From positions 39,546,733 through 39,610,732 of the forward strand of contig NC_092351.1 of NCBI RefSeq assembly GCF_963676685.1: a stretch of 64,000 bases of DNA, in the 5' to 3' direction. Numbering within the stretch: the first letter of the stretch is position 1; every line of letters starts with the position of its first letter. Below are positions 19,480 to 31,442 of this stretch, one piece after another. The position numbers and the translations under genes were made by a program. This stretch comes from Mytilus edulis. Taxonomy: Eukaryota > Mollusca > Bivalvia > Mytilida > Mytilidae. The notes under the pieces were generated by a model. It did no database searches, had not been told where the DNA came from, and worked only from the letters and a program-made list of their open reading frames with translations.

Positions 19480-19680
19480 CACCACCAGAACAATCCCCAC
19501 CCAACACCGCCCAAGGGAGCGTGTAGGACACCGGGAAGTCTGTTATTATGGTGGAGGAAGCCGAAGTACTCGGAGAGAACCACCGGGCCACTCGGTGGAA
19601 ACAGACAAACCAGAGAGATATCAGATGATCGATCTCCAGGTCAAAGTAGGGGACAACTTTGACCAACCGAGGCCCCCAAA
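19480..19680 (-). repeat. SINE-like element, degenerate tRNA-like head plus conserved core
   Basis: Locally GC-rich. On the minus strand it starts gggggcctcggttggtcaaa, resembling the head of the SINE at 36786-36907, and contains the inverted core 'ggaggaagccgaagtactcg' also seen near 36093. Overlapping frames on both strands are by-products of this composition. Confidence 0.5.
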
Positions 19681-20489
19681 GTACCCATTATTGACACTCA
19701 ATTCATTATTTTTGTGAACATAAAACTTTAACAAGAACTTTTAGGCAGATGATTTTTTCAAGGTATCCAAATTTAGCAAAATTATATTCAGCACTGACAG
19801 TGCTTTTTGTACTCATGTTTGCAAAGAATTGAATTGCACTACCAAATGAGAAATTTCAATACAATAAAGCAAAGGAGATTATTTGTTACAAACTTATCAA
19901 GCAAATACAGCCAAAACAGCTATCCAGAACAAACCTGATGTCAGATTTGAACCGATTTTACAGAGTAAATAATGATTTTCACAATGAAGTAATTTGTGCA
20001 ACAATTAGATAACTATTCAACAAGAAAACTTATATATTAGACATAACATGACAAAATGTTCCTATAAAGATAGAGCTGATAAAAACTTACTCTTATATTT
20101 TTCTAGAGTAAGACGCACTTTCACTTTCGACCGGAAGTTTTAATTGTAAATGCCATAACCATGATAACGGAAATGATAGAAAATCCGGGAAATCAATCCA
20201 AAGTCTACAAAAAGAGAATTTTTTTTTGGCACTATGATATAAAATGCCAGTTAACCTTTAGAATGACCACTCTAATTTTACCTTATGTTTTTGCTATTTA
20301 ATAATCAAGTTTATGATTTATGACGAGTTTCTGTCATGAAATAGAAGTTCCTTCATAATAATAATATTCATGATAAGTTCCAAGTTGAAGTGATATTCAG
20401 TAATTTAGTCGAAGAATTGTTTAAGCCAAAAAAAAATCTATAAGGGAGCTACCATTTAATTTTTATAGGGGAAAAAAGGGGGGTGACAT

Positions 20490-20805
20490 TTAGAAACAAG
20501 AATGTGTCCTCAGTACACGGATGCCCCATCCGTAATATCATTTTCTATGTTCAGTGGACTGTGAAAATGGGGGAAAATCTCTAATTTGACATTAAAATTA
20601 GAAAGATCATATCATAGGGAACATGTGTACTAAGTTTCAAGTTGATCGGACTTCAACTTCATCAAAAACTACCTCAACCAAAAACTGAAACATAACTCTA
20701 ACCTGAAGCGAGACGAACGGATGAACGGACGAACGAACGAACAGACGGACGGACGCACAGACCAGAAAACATAATGCCCATAAATGGGGCATAAAAAGAC
20801 AGGAC
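20490..20805 (+). mobile_element. short dispersed element with 3' hairpin 'atgcccataaatggggcat'
   Basis: It begins acaagaatgtgtcctcagta, passes 'aaattagaaagatcatatca' and 'acttcaacttcatcaaaaac', then a gacggacgaacga tract, and ends in a hairpin of atgccc and ggggcat arms. The same order occurs at 40455-40835. No coding capacity. Confidence 0.65.
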
Positions 20806-22282
20806 AGGGGTTTTAAGTAAAAAAACCTAGTAGTAGCTCCCTTTATTAATGGTTTCATTGTGTTTTTTTTATTCAACAGATATGATCAGATATGGTTACA
20901 CTTCTCAATGTTGTACTTTTTTCAACCTCTCCTTTAAAAAAAATCCTATATCTGTTAAAAAAATCCATAAAAAGTCTGAAATCCCCAAACTACCAGGTTC
21001 TCGAAAAGGTACTAAAAAAATCACCAATTTTACCAAACTGGACATTAATCATAAAATGGGCAATACCTTACTTATATAAAATTTGTGTAATCAATATAAA
21101 GTTGAATTTTAACATTGAACTAGAAAAAAATCGAAATCTCGCGAAATCATTACCATTTGTGTACTTATCAATAAGACGTTACCCTCCCCTCAGTGATAGT
21201 TTCTCATTATTATCACAATATTAGCTGTTAATGTACACTTTTTCGCATACAAGACAGTTTTATTCATCAGAAAATGCTGCGTTTGAACAGACAGCTACGA
21301 TCATCTTAAATAAAAGTTATGTTCATCGTTGATAAAATAAAATAAAAGTTAAGATCATCATGCATCGTGATTTTTTGTATCTCGATTTTCATTCTTCTTG
21401 TTACTTTTCCATCATACACGAACAAATATTTTAATGTCAATGCTTATAAATATGTTTCTTAATTGCAGTTACGATCATCACGTTGACACCAGTGATATTT
21501 TTTCCAACGGGAACACATATGGCAATCGGTTTTTAAAGTCATATGAAACGAGTGACCGGCGAAAAAAATCTTATTTCAACTCTTGAACCAGTGCATACAA
21601 ACATTATAAACTTAGTCTTCTGTGCAAGATTGTATCATTTTTTTCGCATAAATTTCGTATAATCGTCAATTTTTTTTTTCAATCGGTCAGTGTTGTTGTG
21701 AAAATATGGCAGGTTATTAAAGTTCGTGTTTTGAATCCGAAGTTTAACGATTGTCACCTGTTTGTCAACAATCAACAAAAAAGCATGGATATTGAGCACG
21801 TGTTTACATGCACAATCAGATAATAGTTTATATTAAGGACATCCATACGTATTGCGATCACCGGATTTTTACGAGATGGGTCACACTGAGGTCACTTTGC
21901 ATACGGAAAATATGTCGGGGGAAGCAATTAAAATAAAGTAAACTTCTTCTAAATATGAACAAATCAAAGAATTTTCTTATAATGAAAACTATTCATTGAG
22001 TTATGAAAAAAAACAAATGCATTATTTTTTTTTAATTTGAGGTTTCTTATGACTTTAAACAAAGTTTCAAGAGGAATTTTATCAGGCGGAACAAATAATA
22101 AATATAACGTCATGGTATTTGACCGATTTGAATATCATATATTTTCAATTTCGGGTTTCAATTAAACCTTGCATAATATATTCATATTTATCATTAATAC
22201 CGATTGTTGTTTTCTAGTTGCTAACCGACATTGTATAATAAATATTCATGTTATCTTTGAAACAGTCGAACATCATAATTTC

Positions 22283-22310
22283 ATAGGAAAAGGAGGGGGG
22301 GGGGGGGGGC
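22283..22310. repeat. poly-G tract
   Basis: A run of g in 'aggaggggggggggggggggg' context; its length is probably uncertain in the assembly. Confidence 0.8.
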
Positions 22311-22816
22311 TCTATAGTCTATTCTGCATGAATGTTAATTAAAATCCTTTGACTGCATGTATGGTAGAGAGTTCAACAGGTCATGCTCAGCAACAAATAA
22401 AAGTTTAAAAAAAATAACTTACTGTGAACTAGTAGTATAGTACTCTCATTTCCTTTTTTTTTGCATTTAAAAGTACAAACACAAACTACATGGATTTCTT
22501 ATATTTTTTTTTGTCTTCGCCGATTTTAATTTCGTGTATTTAGTTATAATAAACCTCAATATGATTCTACAATATCAGCTTGGCAATGTTTGGCATGTAC
22601 ATAAATCTGAGAAAAAAAATCTGTTTGCCGTAATTTGTTAATATTCCCATATATATTTTTTCAAAGAACTTAGCCACTTTTGAATCCTAATTTCGCGTGA
22701 CATTAGTTGCTAGGATGTCTTGTTAGAACACATGCATGGATCCAAACATTTTGAAAAGGGACCCCGGGGATCTCAGCCACCAGAACACCATGAAACGCTC
22801 GCATACTAAAACTTAC

Positions 22817-22957
22817 AAAAAAGTCGATTGTTTTGGTTCCAACCTGCGGAACACTCCCGGCATCCACCAATGGGACATCTGATCTCCATCTTCCGGACGT
22901 TAAATCATTTTCGGAAAACTGAAAACTCATGATGGCACATGGAATAGGTCTTGGCAT
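22817..22957 (-). CDS. orphan first-exon candidate, hypothetical protein
   Basis: On the minus strand an ATG at 22957 follows an upstream in-frame stop, and 47 codons run to a strong donor, ttttt|gtaagttttag. The peptide starts MPRPIPCAIMSFQFSEND and contains SGRWRSDVPLVDAGSVPQVG; it looks like coding composition. I recognise no domain. No continuing exon is obvious at lower coordinates. It could be the start of a long-intron gene, an alternative first exon or a chance frame. Confidence 0.35.
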
Positions 22958-24000
22958 TTCAGTTATATATTAAACATCGCACGATAAATTTGTATTTGAC
23001 AAACCAAATTCAGAAATTAGAAAAAAACACCATCAAGAACCTATTTATCAAACTGTTCATCTACAACGGGATGTATTTGGCGGTGATATCTTTATTAGAA
23101 ACACTGAAGATTAAAACTTTACAAAGCCACATTCAGGACACATTTGTGTGTTTGCTCAGCTGTGTATCTGTCACGCAGTGTTGTCATTTGAGCGATATAT
23201 ATTTTTTTTTAACTTTTACTTATTTGTAGATCACTTAAGCTTTTTTCTGGTAATTTTTTTCTGTGTTCAAATTCTGACTGTCTACGTAACGCAAGGAGTT
23301 GACAGTCGATTTTGGAGATGTTGAATCATTTTAAAATCATTTCCATGCAGACCTGTTGATCAATTTTGCTGTTAACAGTTTTAACCTATCTACTAAAAAT
23401 TTCTGCAAAACTAAAAAGTGGATGCACAATCTATTTTGTGGGCGAATAATCATATACCGTAATAAATAGCAGAACAATTCGGTCATGTTGAATTATATAT
23501 AGAACACGTGCTCCGGATTATCACGGCTTTTCTCATCAACTGGTGAACAATTTGGGGGAACACAATTTAGGACAACAACTCCTATAAAAAGTCGTCCAAA
23601 GTGACTTTTAAAATGGTTGGTAGACAGATCTTCGTATTCTGAACATTTCAGTCCTGATTTTCTCTATCCAGAACGGTTTACGACATAGAAAACAATACTT
23701 GCATTTCATCCCCTTTTCATATTTTTATTCGCCCGTTATAAAGGACACCGCTGCCCGTTTGCCGTCCATCGTCACCATGTCGGACAATTACTCTAAATGT
23801 AACATCATTTTTTTTTATATCAAACTTTGATTAATTGTTTATATCTTTTGACTTAAAGCTTCGATTCTATTTTTATGAATTTCAGATTTTACGTTTCGGA
23901 GTTATTTGTATTCATAAAAACAGGGAGTTGAGGATTTGCTAGTTTTTGGACTTTGGTTACTGGTTTATATCTATCAAGATAAGCCCCTTTTATAATATAT

Positions 24001-24877
24001 AGAGAATAATACATGGCAAAATCCGTATCATATGTCGTATCATCCCGAGACATCAATATCAGCCCAAGGGCCTTTAGGCCCGAGGGATGATATTGGTCGA
24101 GGGTGATACGGCATGTGATACGGATTTTGCCATGTATTATACACTTTATCATATATTTCAACAGAAGAGTATTATATTATATGAACTGTTTTCTGATCCA
24201 TAGCTATGGGTTACCTTCAGTTCTACTTTTGTCTTGTTTCAAAGGCCTTAAAAGAACTGCTCAATTACTTATCCGAAGCACCTTGGTTACCTTACAATTT
24301 GCGTGCTGTTGTTTTAAAAATATTTTGTTTATTATTGTATTAATTTGTGTGTTTTGTATTTTTCATAGTTGCATTTAGTGTGCCAAAAAAATGAAAACTT
24401 GACGTTCGTGACGTCACATACAATATGAAAACTCATCGTTCGTGACGTCACATACCAAACAATGACGTCATTCAAAAAATTTACCTATTTTGAGGAAAAT
24501 TTTTCTTAAGCAAAAAAAAAACCAAAACTGACATTATGTAAAAAAAAAAAAAAAAAAAAAGTAGGGGTGTGATAAAGGGTAGGGGTGTGATAAAGGGTAT
24601 GCGATAAAGGGTAGGGTTGTGATAAAGGGTATGCGATAAAGGGTGCGCATCAAAGTTGCGCGATATGGATTAAACAGCAGGCTATTTATCACATATGCAA
24701 AACTACTGTATTTACTACTAAACATATGATAAAGATCTTTTTAAAACAACAGCACGCAAATTGTAAGGTAACCCAGGTGCTTAAAGTGATCTACAAATAA
24801 GTAAAGGCCCTTGGGCTGATATTGATGTCTCGGGATGATACGACATATGATACGGATTTTGCCATGTATTATTCTCT
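24001..24877. mobile_element. 877-bp foldback element with perfect 76-bp terminal inverted repeats
   Basis: 24001-24076 (starting agagaataatacatggcaaa) is the exact reverse complement of 24802-24877. A third, diverged inverted copy at about 24077-24142 folds against the left arm as a near-continuous hairpin. A second inverted pair lies inside (about 24274-24323 and 24738-24782, sharing 'ttaccttacaatttgcgtgc'). The core has poly-A, several gtgataaagggtagg-type units (24555-24640) and repeated cgttcgtgacgtcacata blocks. No protein is encoded. Confidence 0.75.
24399..24470. promoter_or_regulatory. cluster of three CRE-like TGACGTCA palindromes
   Basis: tgacgtca occurs twice within 'gttcgtgacgtcacata' repeats and once in 'caatgacgtcattc', all in the foldback element. 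TGACGTCA is the consensus site for CREB/ATF bZIP factors. Function here is unproven and there is no adjacent gene start. Confidence 0.35.
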
Positions 24878-25274
24878 ATTTAATATATATCATAAAGGAG
24901 TTATGAAACTTTTTCAATGAAAAGCGACAGGGGATCATGAGCTAATTGCGCATTTCTATATCATGCTGAATTATCACACGTATTTTTCAAAACAGACAAT
25001 AAATAAAACTTATGCGTGTACTGAATTTTGATGACAACTATTTGACTTGTAATACTGTTGCATGATGATATTATTACAAAAGGAAAAAAATATTAATAGA
25101 AATGTTTGCCAACAAGTACCGATTTGAAGATGAGAGAACATTCCTGTCAATGAAACATATCTAAAGATACTCAAACAAGTAAAATAACAAAAACACAGAA
25201 CTGACAAAAGCCCAAACGCATTATAAAAACGAATTGAATCAACTGCCATTTCAAGACTTGGTACAGTCATTTGA

Positions 25275-25365
25275 TTCGAGCGTCACTGATGAGTCTTTTG
25301 TAGACGAAACGCGTGTCTGGCGTATATATAAAATTTAGTCCTGGTATCTATGATGAGTTTATTTC
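25275..25365 (+). repeat. 'gacgaaacgcgtgtctggcg' dispersed repeat
   Basis: Contains 'gagcgtcactgatgagtctt', 'gtagacgaaacgcgtgtctg' and 'tcctggtatctatgatgag'. Other copies are at 27735-27810 (inverted), 35040-35125 (inverted), 46618-46700 and 55622-55690. Confidence 0.7.
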
Positions 25366-26035
25366 CGTACGTAGTAAATGGTGGAGTAAAGCTGGTTTTA
25401 TAACTGGTCAAACCTCTCATTTGTATAACAGTCGCATACAATCAGTATTTTGACAACAATATGTAAACAGTTGTCTCATTGGCAATCATACCACATCTTC
25501 TTTTTTATATAAAACAAACATACAAGATAAAAACACAAAAAATTGGGGTAAATCAGTCAGCATTGTAATATCATCTTAGCCACTATAAAAACAAACAAAT
25601 ATGCAAACAAAGAAAAAACAAAATGGCATTCAGACAAATCACATACGCAAAAATGAAAGACAAGAATATAAAAAATTACCATAGCACCATAAAACAACAA
25701 GTGTATTTACTGTAAATTCTTTGGTGGATCATGTTCAGTTTGTTTTGTTATGGAAGTATTTTTATTTACTTTTCAAGTTTTTAATTTTATAATTTAGCTT
25801 GCGTTCAAGGAAAACTACTAGATGAACTGAAAGTTGGAACAGAGTGAACAAGAGATGTTATGGTAAGATCAGTATGGAGGAAATAGCCGTCTACTCAAAG
25901 GGGAGAAAAAGCAACATTGATAGACGTGTGATTTGATGAACAATAATAAATTCAATTTATATATTATAACCGTTTCAAGGGTAAAAAATAGATGAAATTG
26001 TCGAAATTAAACTTTTATATTCATATCAATATTGT

Positions 26036-26225
26036 GGAACAGAGCCTGCTCTCCCTTCCGGAGCAACTGAGATCACCGATTTTTGGTGGGGTCTATGTTG
26101 TGTTTTGCATGCTGATGTTTGTCTTTTGTTCTTTTTCGGTTTTTTGCCATGTCGTTGTCAGTTTATTTTCGAGGTATGAGCTTCATTGTCCCTTTGGTAT
26201 TTTTCGACTCTCTTTTACAAACATC
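26036..26225 (+). repeat. 3'-end fragment of RT retroelement family
   Basis: Matches the 3' non-coding tail of the retroelement at 49845-50525: 'ggaacagagcctgctctccc', 'ccttccggagcaactgagat', 'tttttggtggggtctatgtt' and 'tttggtatttttcgac'. The coding part is missing (5' truncated). Confidence 0.65.
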
Positions 26226-26586
26226 TGAATGCTTTTCTTTTAAATATAGGAAAACCGTGAACCAAAACCCCACGGAAAAGAGAAAAAAAAAAGTGAATTG
26301 AAATTCTGACCTCTCAGTTGCTATAGGTGGGGATATCTGTGATCACTTGACCACATCTAGAGTTTAAATAGTATTAAATAAATATTCAATTTCTGAAAAG
26401 TTATTTTACTGATACGAAAGAATTATAAAAATTCCTTCTTGAAATCAAAATTGACAATCTATAGTTTATATTATAATGTTGTAAAGTGACATTCATTTAT
26501 TAAAGAACAATGTTGTTATGTTTCCATTGTATGATTTCATTTTCCTTTCCTCTTTTTTTTTTTAAAATCATTGCAAGTTTCATAGT

Positions 26587-27584
26587 TCATACTTCATGAA
26601 GTATTTTGACAATTCCATTAGATGAATGGGTTGTGATCATTTGTCTCTGCTTTGGATTGTATCGTATCGAGGTACAATCCTTGAAGAATGGGTCTTGATC
26701 TTTATTTAAAGTTTTGAACTGTTTCCCATTAGATGACACATGTTGTACAGAATCATCTGTACAGAGAACATACAGACTACCATCTTGTAGTGTAGTTATT
26801 GAACAAGGTATTGATGGTAATGGTATATTTTTTATGTTGTCTTTGGTGAAGCTATACCAGTACAATTCTTTATTTTCATTTGAAGTTTGTTCTCTGTAGA
26901 ATATTTTGTCTCCTGCAGCGTGCGAACAGATTGGTTGTCCACCTGTTTTTATTATCTTAGCTGTCTCTCCTGTGTTATAATCAACAAGCAGTAGTCTGCA
27001 GATACCACCTACTACTAAAATGTTGTTTATCATTGCAATACCACAATAAGGCTCCATTCCAGGTACTGATATGGATTTAAGTTTGTGCTTGTTGTTTATG
27101 TCAAACATGTCTATATAGTTAATATTGTACCAAGTGCTGACCATAACTGCGACTGTAGAGTTGTTGATTGGTGTAACACAATATGAGCCATCATTGACTG
27201 GTATTCTTGTTAACTGTGATCCATCTCAGGGGCGGATGCAGGAATTTTCGAAAGGGGGGTGCTAACCCAGGGCACCCAGGGCAAAGGGGGGGGGGGGGGG
27301 GGGTGCAAAACATATGTCCCGATACAAATGCATTGATCGGCAAAAATAAAGGGGGGGGGGGTGCGCACCCCCGGAACCCCCCCCCCCCCCCGCTGGATCC
27401 GCCACTGCATCTATGTTACAGATCAGCAAATTGCAATCGTGCAGCACGCATATCATCACCAGTCGACCATCATCCATCATCACCACACCGAATATAATTT
27501 CAATCGGTCTTATATTGAGTAGTAAATTCAGATAAATCTGACAATGTTGATAGAAGATATCTTGTCCAAGTTTGTCTTTTATGT
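26587..27584 (-). pseudogene. last exon of a TRIM-like protein (C-terminal beta-propeller), interrupted by a MITE
   Basis: On the minus strand an acceptor (ttcatag|ac) at 27584 opens a frame that runs to the TGA at 26587-26589. Without the 181-bp insertion and its 5-bp duplication, the exon is 812 nt: phase 1 at entry and 269 residues to the stop. The C-terminal 185 residues have propeller-type blades such as AMINNILVVGG, ITTLQDGSLYVLCTDD and SIRYNPKQRQMITTHSSNG, as in the C-terminal half of molluscan tripartite-motif/B-box proteins. The insertion adds 186 nt, which keeps the frame, but the inserted sequence carries an in-frame TAG, so this allele should be truncated. RING, B-box and coiled-coil exons were not found upstream. 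The insertion could be haplotype-specific. Confidence 0.65.
27227..27407. mobile_element. 181-bp MITE with 5-bp CATCT target duplication, inside a coding exon
   Basis: The left end is caggggcggatgcagga; the right end, inverted, is cagtggcggatccagcg. Flanking catct occurs at 27222-27226 and 27408-27412. The body is mostly G and C homopolymers (about 27283-27303, 27352-27361, 27377-27391), so its exact length may be uncertain. It is the same class as 15290-15453. Confidence 0.75.
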
Positions 27585-27734
27585 CTATGAAATATAGAAA
27601 TAAACATGGTCATCAAATTATTACATCAGGAAATGTTTTTTGGTTGTATCCAGTAATCAAAGTAATCGATATGTAATTTAAAATCAGCAGATTATTTTTA
27701 ATTTATTCATCTCTGTAAATAAACTCATCATAGA

Positions 27735-27823
27735 TACCAGGACTAAATTTTATATATACGCCAGACGCGCGTTTCGACTAGAAAAGATTCATCAGTTCAT
27801 CAGTGACGCTCGAATCCAAAAAA

Positions 27824-27856
<33 letters not shown>

Positions 27857-28005
27857 CAAATAAAGTACGAAGTTGTAGAGCATTGAGATCCAAAATTCCT
27901 AAAAGTGTTGCCAAATACAGCTAAGGTAATCTATGCCTGAGGTAGAAAATCCTTAGTATTTCAAAAAATTCAATATTTTGTAAACAGTTAATTTATAGAT
28001 ATAAC
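27735..28005 (-). repeat. inverted copy of the 'acgaaacgcgcgtctggcg' repeat, with poly-A
   Basis: Contains 'cgccagacgcgcgtttcgac', 'tcatcagtgacgctcgaatc', an A-run (about 27826-27854), 'gttgccaaatacagctaagg' and 'gaaaatccttagtatttc'. These blocks recur in opposite orientation at 46440-46870. Confidence 0.65.
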
Positions 28006-29550
28006 ATAAATTACTGTAAAGTAGATTCGTTTTGCATGGACATTTTTGGGCCTTTTGCATGAACATTGTTGATTTAATTTTGGTGAATTAAATTTGGGCA
28101 CTCTGTCTGTCAATACAGATTTAAATTTTTACAGATGACTGGTTTAATTGCAAAATAGAAATGGATTAAAAGCATTGAGACTAATGGTAGTCATAGTAAC
28201 ATTCTAAATATGACAACTTACAAAAAATAAAAAAAAACCCAAATAATAGCAAAAATAATAATGTGAAAGTTTTCTTCGAAAAAGTAGATAAACTTCATTG
28301 TAGTATTTTAACATGATAAATGCAGGTAGATCAAATTAAGTTTATTTTTTATATGTTTTTTTACAATAATCAAATGGCCTAGTAACCCGGAAAGATAACT
28401 GAAATGTAATAATATCTGATGTACTGATCCTATTGATAATATATAATTAAATTGTTTTAGAGTTATTGCTATTTCCAATGAAATTAAATCATATCACATG
28501 TAATATCCTGTCTATTTTGTATGAGGATCAGAATTTATTGTGATGTTTTGAAATATGCAACAGGGTTATAATCTCAATCAATAAAACTCGCATTCTGAAA
28601 TTTTATATATATATCAAACAGGAACTTTTCTGAATATCGCAAACATTAGAATCGCATTTCAGTGTAAATTCATCTGTTTATTTATAGGTGTTATTATTAA
28701 TGTTTTAATCATGACTACAGCTGAACAATTACATCCATCTTTTTGGTAAATGCTTAATCTTATTTGTAGTGTTTTAGTTAGTCCATTTCATTTAAACCAC
28801 AAAAGATGACTTTAGCCAAAAGCAAAATCACGAACATACTGAAAATTTTAAAAAGAGTCCCTAATCAAATGACAAAATCAATAGCTCAAATACATCACAC
28901 GAATGGATAACAACTGTCATAATCCTGACTTGATACAGTCATTTTCTTATGTAGAAAATTGTGGGTTAAATCTGGTTATAATGCTAGCTAAACCACTCAT
29001 TTGTATGACAACATATCCTGCTAATGTATGGTATCTATCAATACACTGAGGATATGAACAAAATCAAAATTGAAGGATGTTTGTTGTGACAATTTACGGT
29101 AAACCTGTTGACCTTGTTCACTCTTTTTTTCTAGCAGTACTAACCTATTGCTTCATTTCTAAGGTTATTCAATAGTTTCTGTAAAATATAGTAAATTATA
29201 TACAGTAAGAAAAGTTTTATTTAGTTGTTTCTATATATATTAATGAAATCAGATTTTGCTTTGAAGTAGAATAATGATTTCTTGATTTGTAATTGGTTAT
29301 AAACTCTTATAGACATATCACAAGATCTATTTTTAATCATCTTTACACTATGATCATATCTTAACCTGTGGATGATTGAAAGCAGATAAGACTCCATATT
29401 TGGTTTTGTAATTGTTATCCTCTTCACCTGCTACATACTTGCCATATAAAAATAGTTACTGCAGATGCCATATATAAAAACATGTTTTGTCATGGACCTT
29501 CTTTAAAATCTTTCTTTTTAAATTGGTAAATTAGAAATGGATTGCATATT
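28005..29550. other. AT-rich intergenic or intronic stretch
   Basis: No bordered exon was found. Around 28840-29010 a copy of the 'aaatgacaaaatcaatagct' / 'gaatggataacaactgtcat' repeat family is present. It could be intron if the propeller exon and the HEPN exons belong to one gene. Confidence 0.45.
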
Positions 29551-29557
29551 AAAAAAG

Positions 29558-31442
29558 CTAAAATGTGTTGAGAATAAGCATATAAAATAGACATATATCT
29601 TCAATAATGACAATATGAATATCAATTCCATGAACAGTTGCACCAATTCCTTGAATTGAGCTATCAATACCATGTACAGATGAGCCTATTTCCTGAATTG
29701 TAATGTCCATCTGTAAAAAAGAATATGGATTAAAATCGTCAAAGTTCCAAACTACATAAACAAGTTGTTAAAGCAAAAGATCGAATAGGTCGCTATCATT
29801 ATTATTATATGTATATCAAAATTTGTAGGCAACAAATTTTCCCGTCACGTTAATTAGACATGTTTCTATTTGAATTAACCAACTGAACTTAACCGTTTGT
29901 TCTGCTTCAGAGAACTTAAGAATTTACATATACAATCTATGGATTTATTAAATCTTGGCAAACAAATGAATTTCCATGGAATTTCATGGTTTGAAACCAA
30001 GACACCATGATATTAGTAAGTAAATAAGTAATATTACAGACAAAAGGTTACTGTCAACTACATGATCAAAATTGAAATTGCAATATACTGTTTATTAAGC
30101 TATTCATATATATAACACTACACGCCGATGTCGAAATCCTTTCACCGTATACTTAGCCAGCTTTCTAGGATGTTTTTTTTTTTTTTTTTTATCAAAAAGA
30201 AAATCTTTTCATTGTCATATTTAGTAATTATTGACTAGAAAAGATATTATTAAAAGTACTTTCTCTAAAGTCATTATACAACGAGCAGTGGAGAATAAAG
30301 TGGCACTCATCTGCTTAGAGTTTTTTTAGTCTGTTTTCCGGCTTTTGTATATTCCGAAGGCATACTGAAGATTTTACGGAGGGGACCAACCTAGAGTTTC
30401 TATAACAAAACTTACATATACGTTCATTCGGTTGATCACCGTTATATATACCCGCCTATTAAATTTAACATACAGTGGAATAACATTAATAAGTGTCTTG
30501 TTTCTTTGTTCTATAATATGAATACTATTAATTTTTATTTGTGAAATTCAATGGCGTATGCAAGATATCTCCCATATGGAGAAATTAACTGACCTTCATC
30601 GAGTTTTTGACAAACTACATCCTCAATTGAATTATTCTCTTTTGCAGAATTTCATTGTCTGAACACCAAAATGAAAAATCGAAAGGTCTTAATGTTGAAA
30701 ACACAATGATTTGTTGTATATCAGATTATATTCACCGGGTTTAAAGTTTATGGATTCATGATAAAGTGTTTTATATTTGAACTTTTATTTGGAGAAAAAA
30801 AATCTTACTTCATTTAGTTTCTTGTGAATATTCAAAAGATCTATTATACTGTATTTTCTACAGAGTCCTTCATCAAGTAGTCTGTTCTCTATTCTCATAA
30901 GGTCATCTTGTTTATTTGGATCTAGTTGTTGGACAAAACTAATCAGGTCTGTCCACAGGCTTTTATATTCAGTTTCAATTATTGCACCCTGCGTGTTGTG
31001 GCTTAGGTATTCATTCTTATAGCGACGTAAGATGAGTACAGCATTTTTCTCAGTTGATCCAAGATAACAGCAGTTAAGTAATATTAAACCTGCCATAGTT
31101 ATGTCAAGTTCTTTAAGCTGGACGGGGTTTGCTTTGAACTTGCAATGGCAGTTGTGACCACGTTGTCCTGGATTCTCAGTGTACAGTTGATTCCATTGAA
31201 TATACATCAGAGGAAGTTTAGAGTTGTTGACACAGTTAGATATGTCTTTACAGCATTTAGCATTTCTGTGTCGTAAGTGAAACAGTATGTGTATTACTTG
31301 TTGAGTGTTTAGAAAATCTTGAAAAGACCCCAGACCTTTACTTGTGTAGTCATTTTCTAGCCTAGTTCTGAACAATGGTTGAACAACCTCCAAAAATACT
31401 GATCCTACAATAAAGTACCTTCGACGATCTTCAATATCCATC
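29558..31442 (-). CDS. DZIP3-like HEPN-domain protein, two exons
   Basis: Exon 30809-31442 opens at an acceptor (cttacag|g) with ATG at 31441 and runs 211 codons to a gtaag donor. Exon 29558-29710 joins in phase 0 and ends at TAG. The product is 261 residues. The first exon matches the HEPN-type domain found in bivalve DZIP3-like proteins, with core blocks GLGSFQDFLNTQQVIHILFH, LPLMYIQWNQLY and YKSLWTDLISFVQQL. The second exon encodes a short periodic segment, IQEIGSSVHGID followed by IQGIGATVHGID, then a hydrophobic tail HIVIIEDICLFYMLI. HEPN domains are helical and often act in RNA or stress and immune signalling; I see no clear HEPN RNase motif. ATG directly after an acceptor implies a 5' non-coding exon upstream. 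The second exon may be an alternative end, with other isoforms continuing. Confidence 0.7.

Noticed and set aside
19347-19717. Several overlapping GC-rich frames on both strands
   Set aside because: They follow the composition of a SINE-like element with a tRNA-like head and conserved core, and are not splice-bordered.
20080-20200. Possible 5' untranslated exon on the minus strand with a gtaagt donor
   Set aside because: A donor-like site is present near 20090, but no start codon, acceptor partner or linked coding exon could be shown.
27207-27497. Proline/glycine-rich frames
   Set aside because: They translate the poly-G/poly-C body of a MITE.
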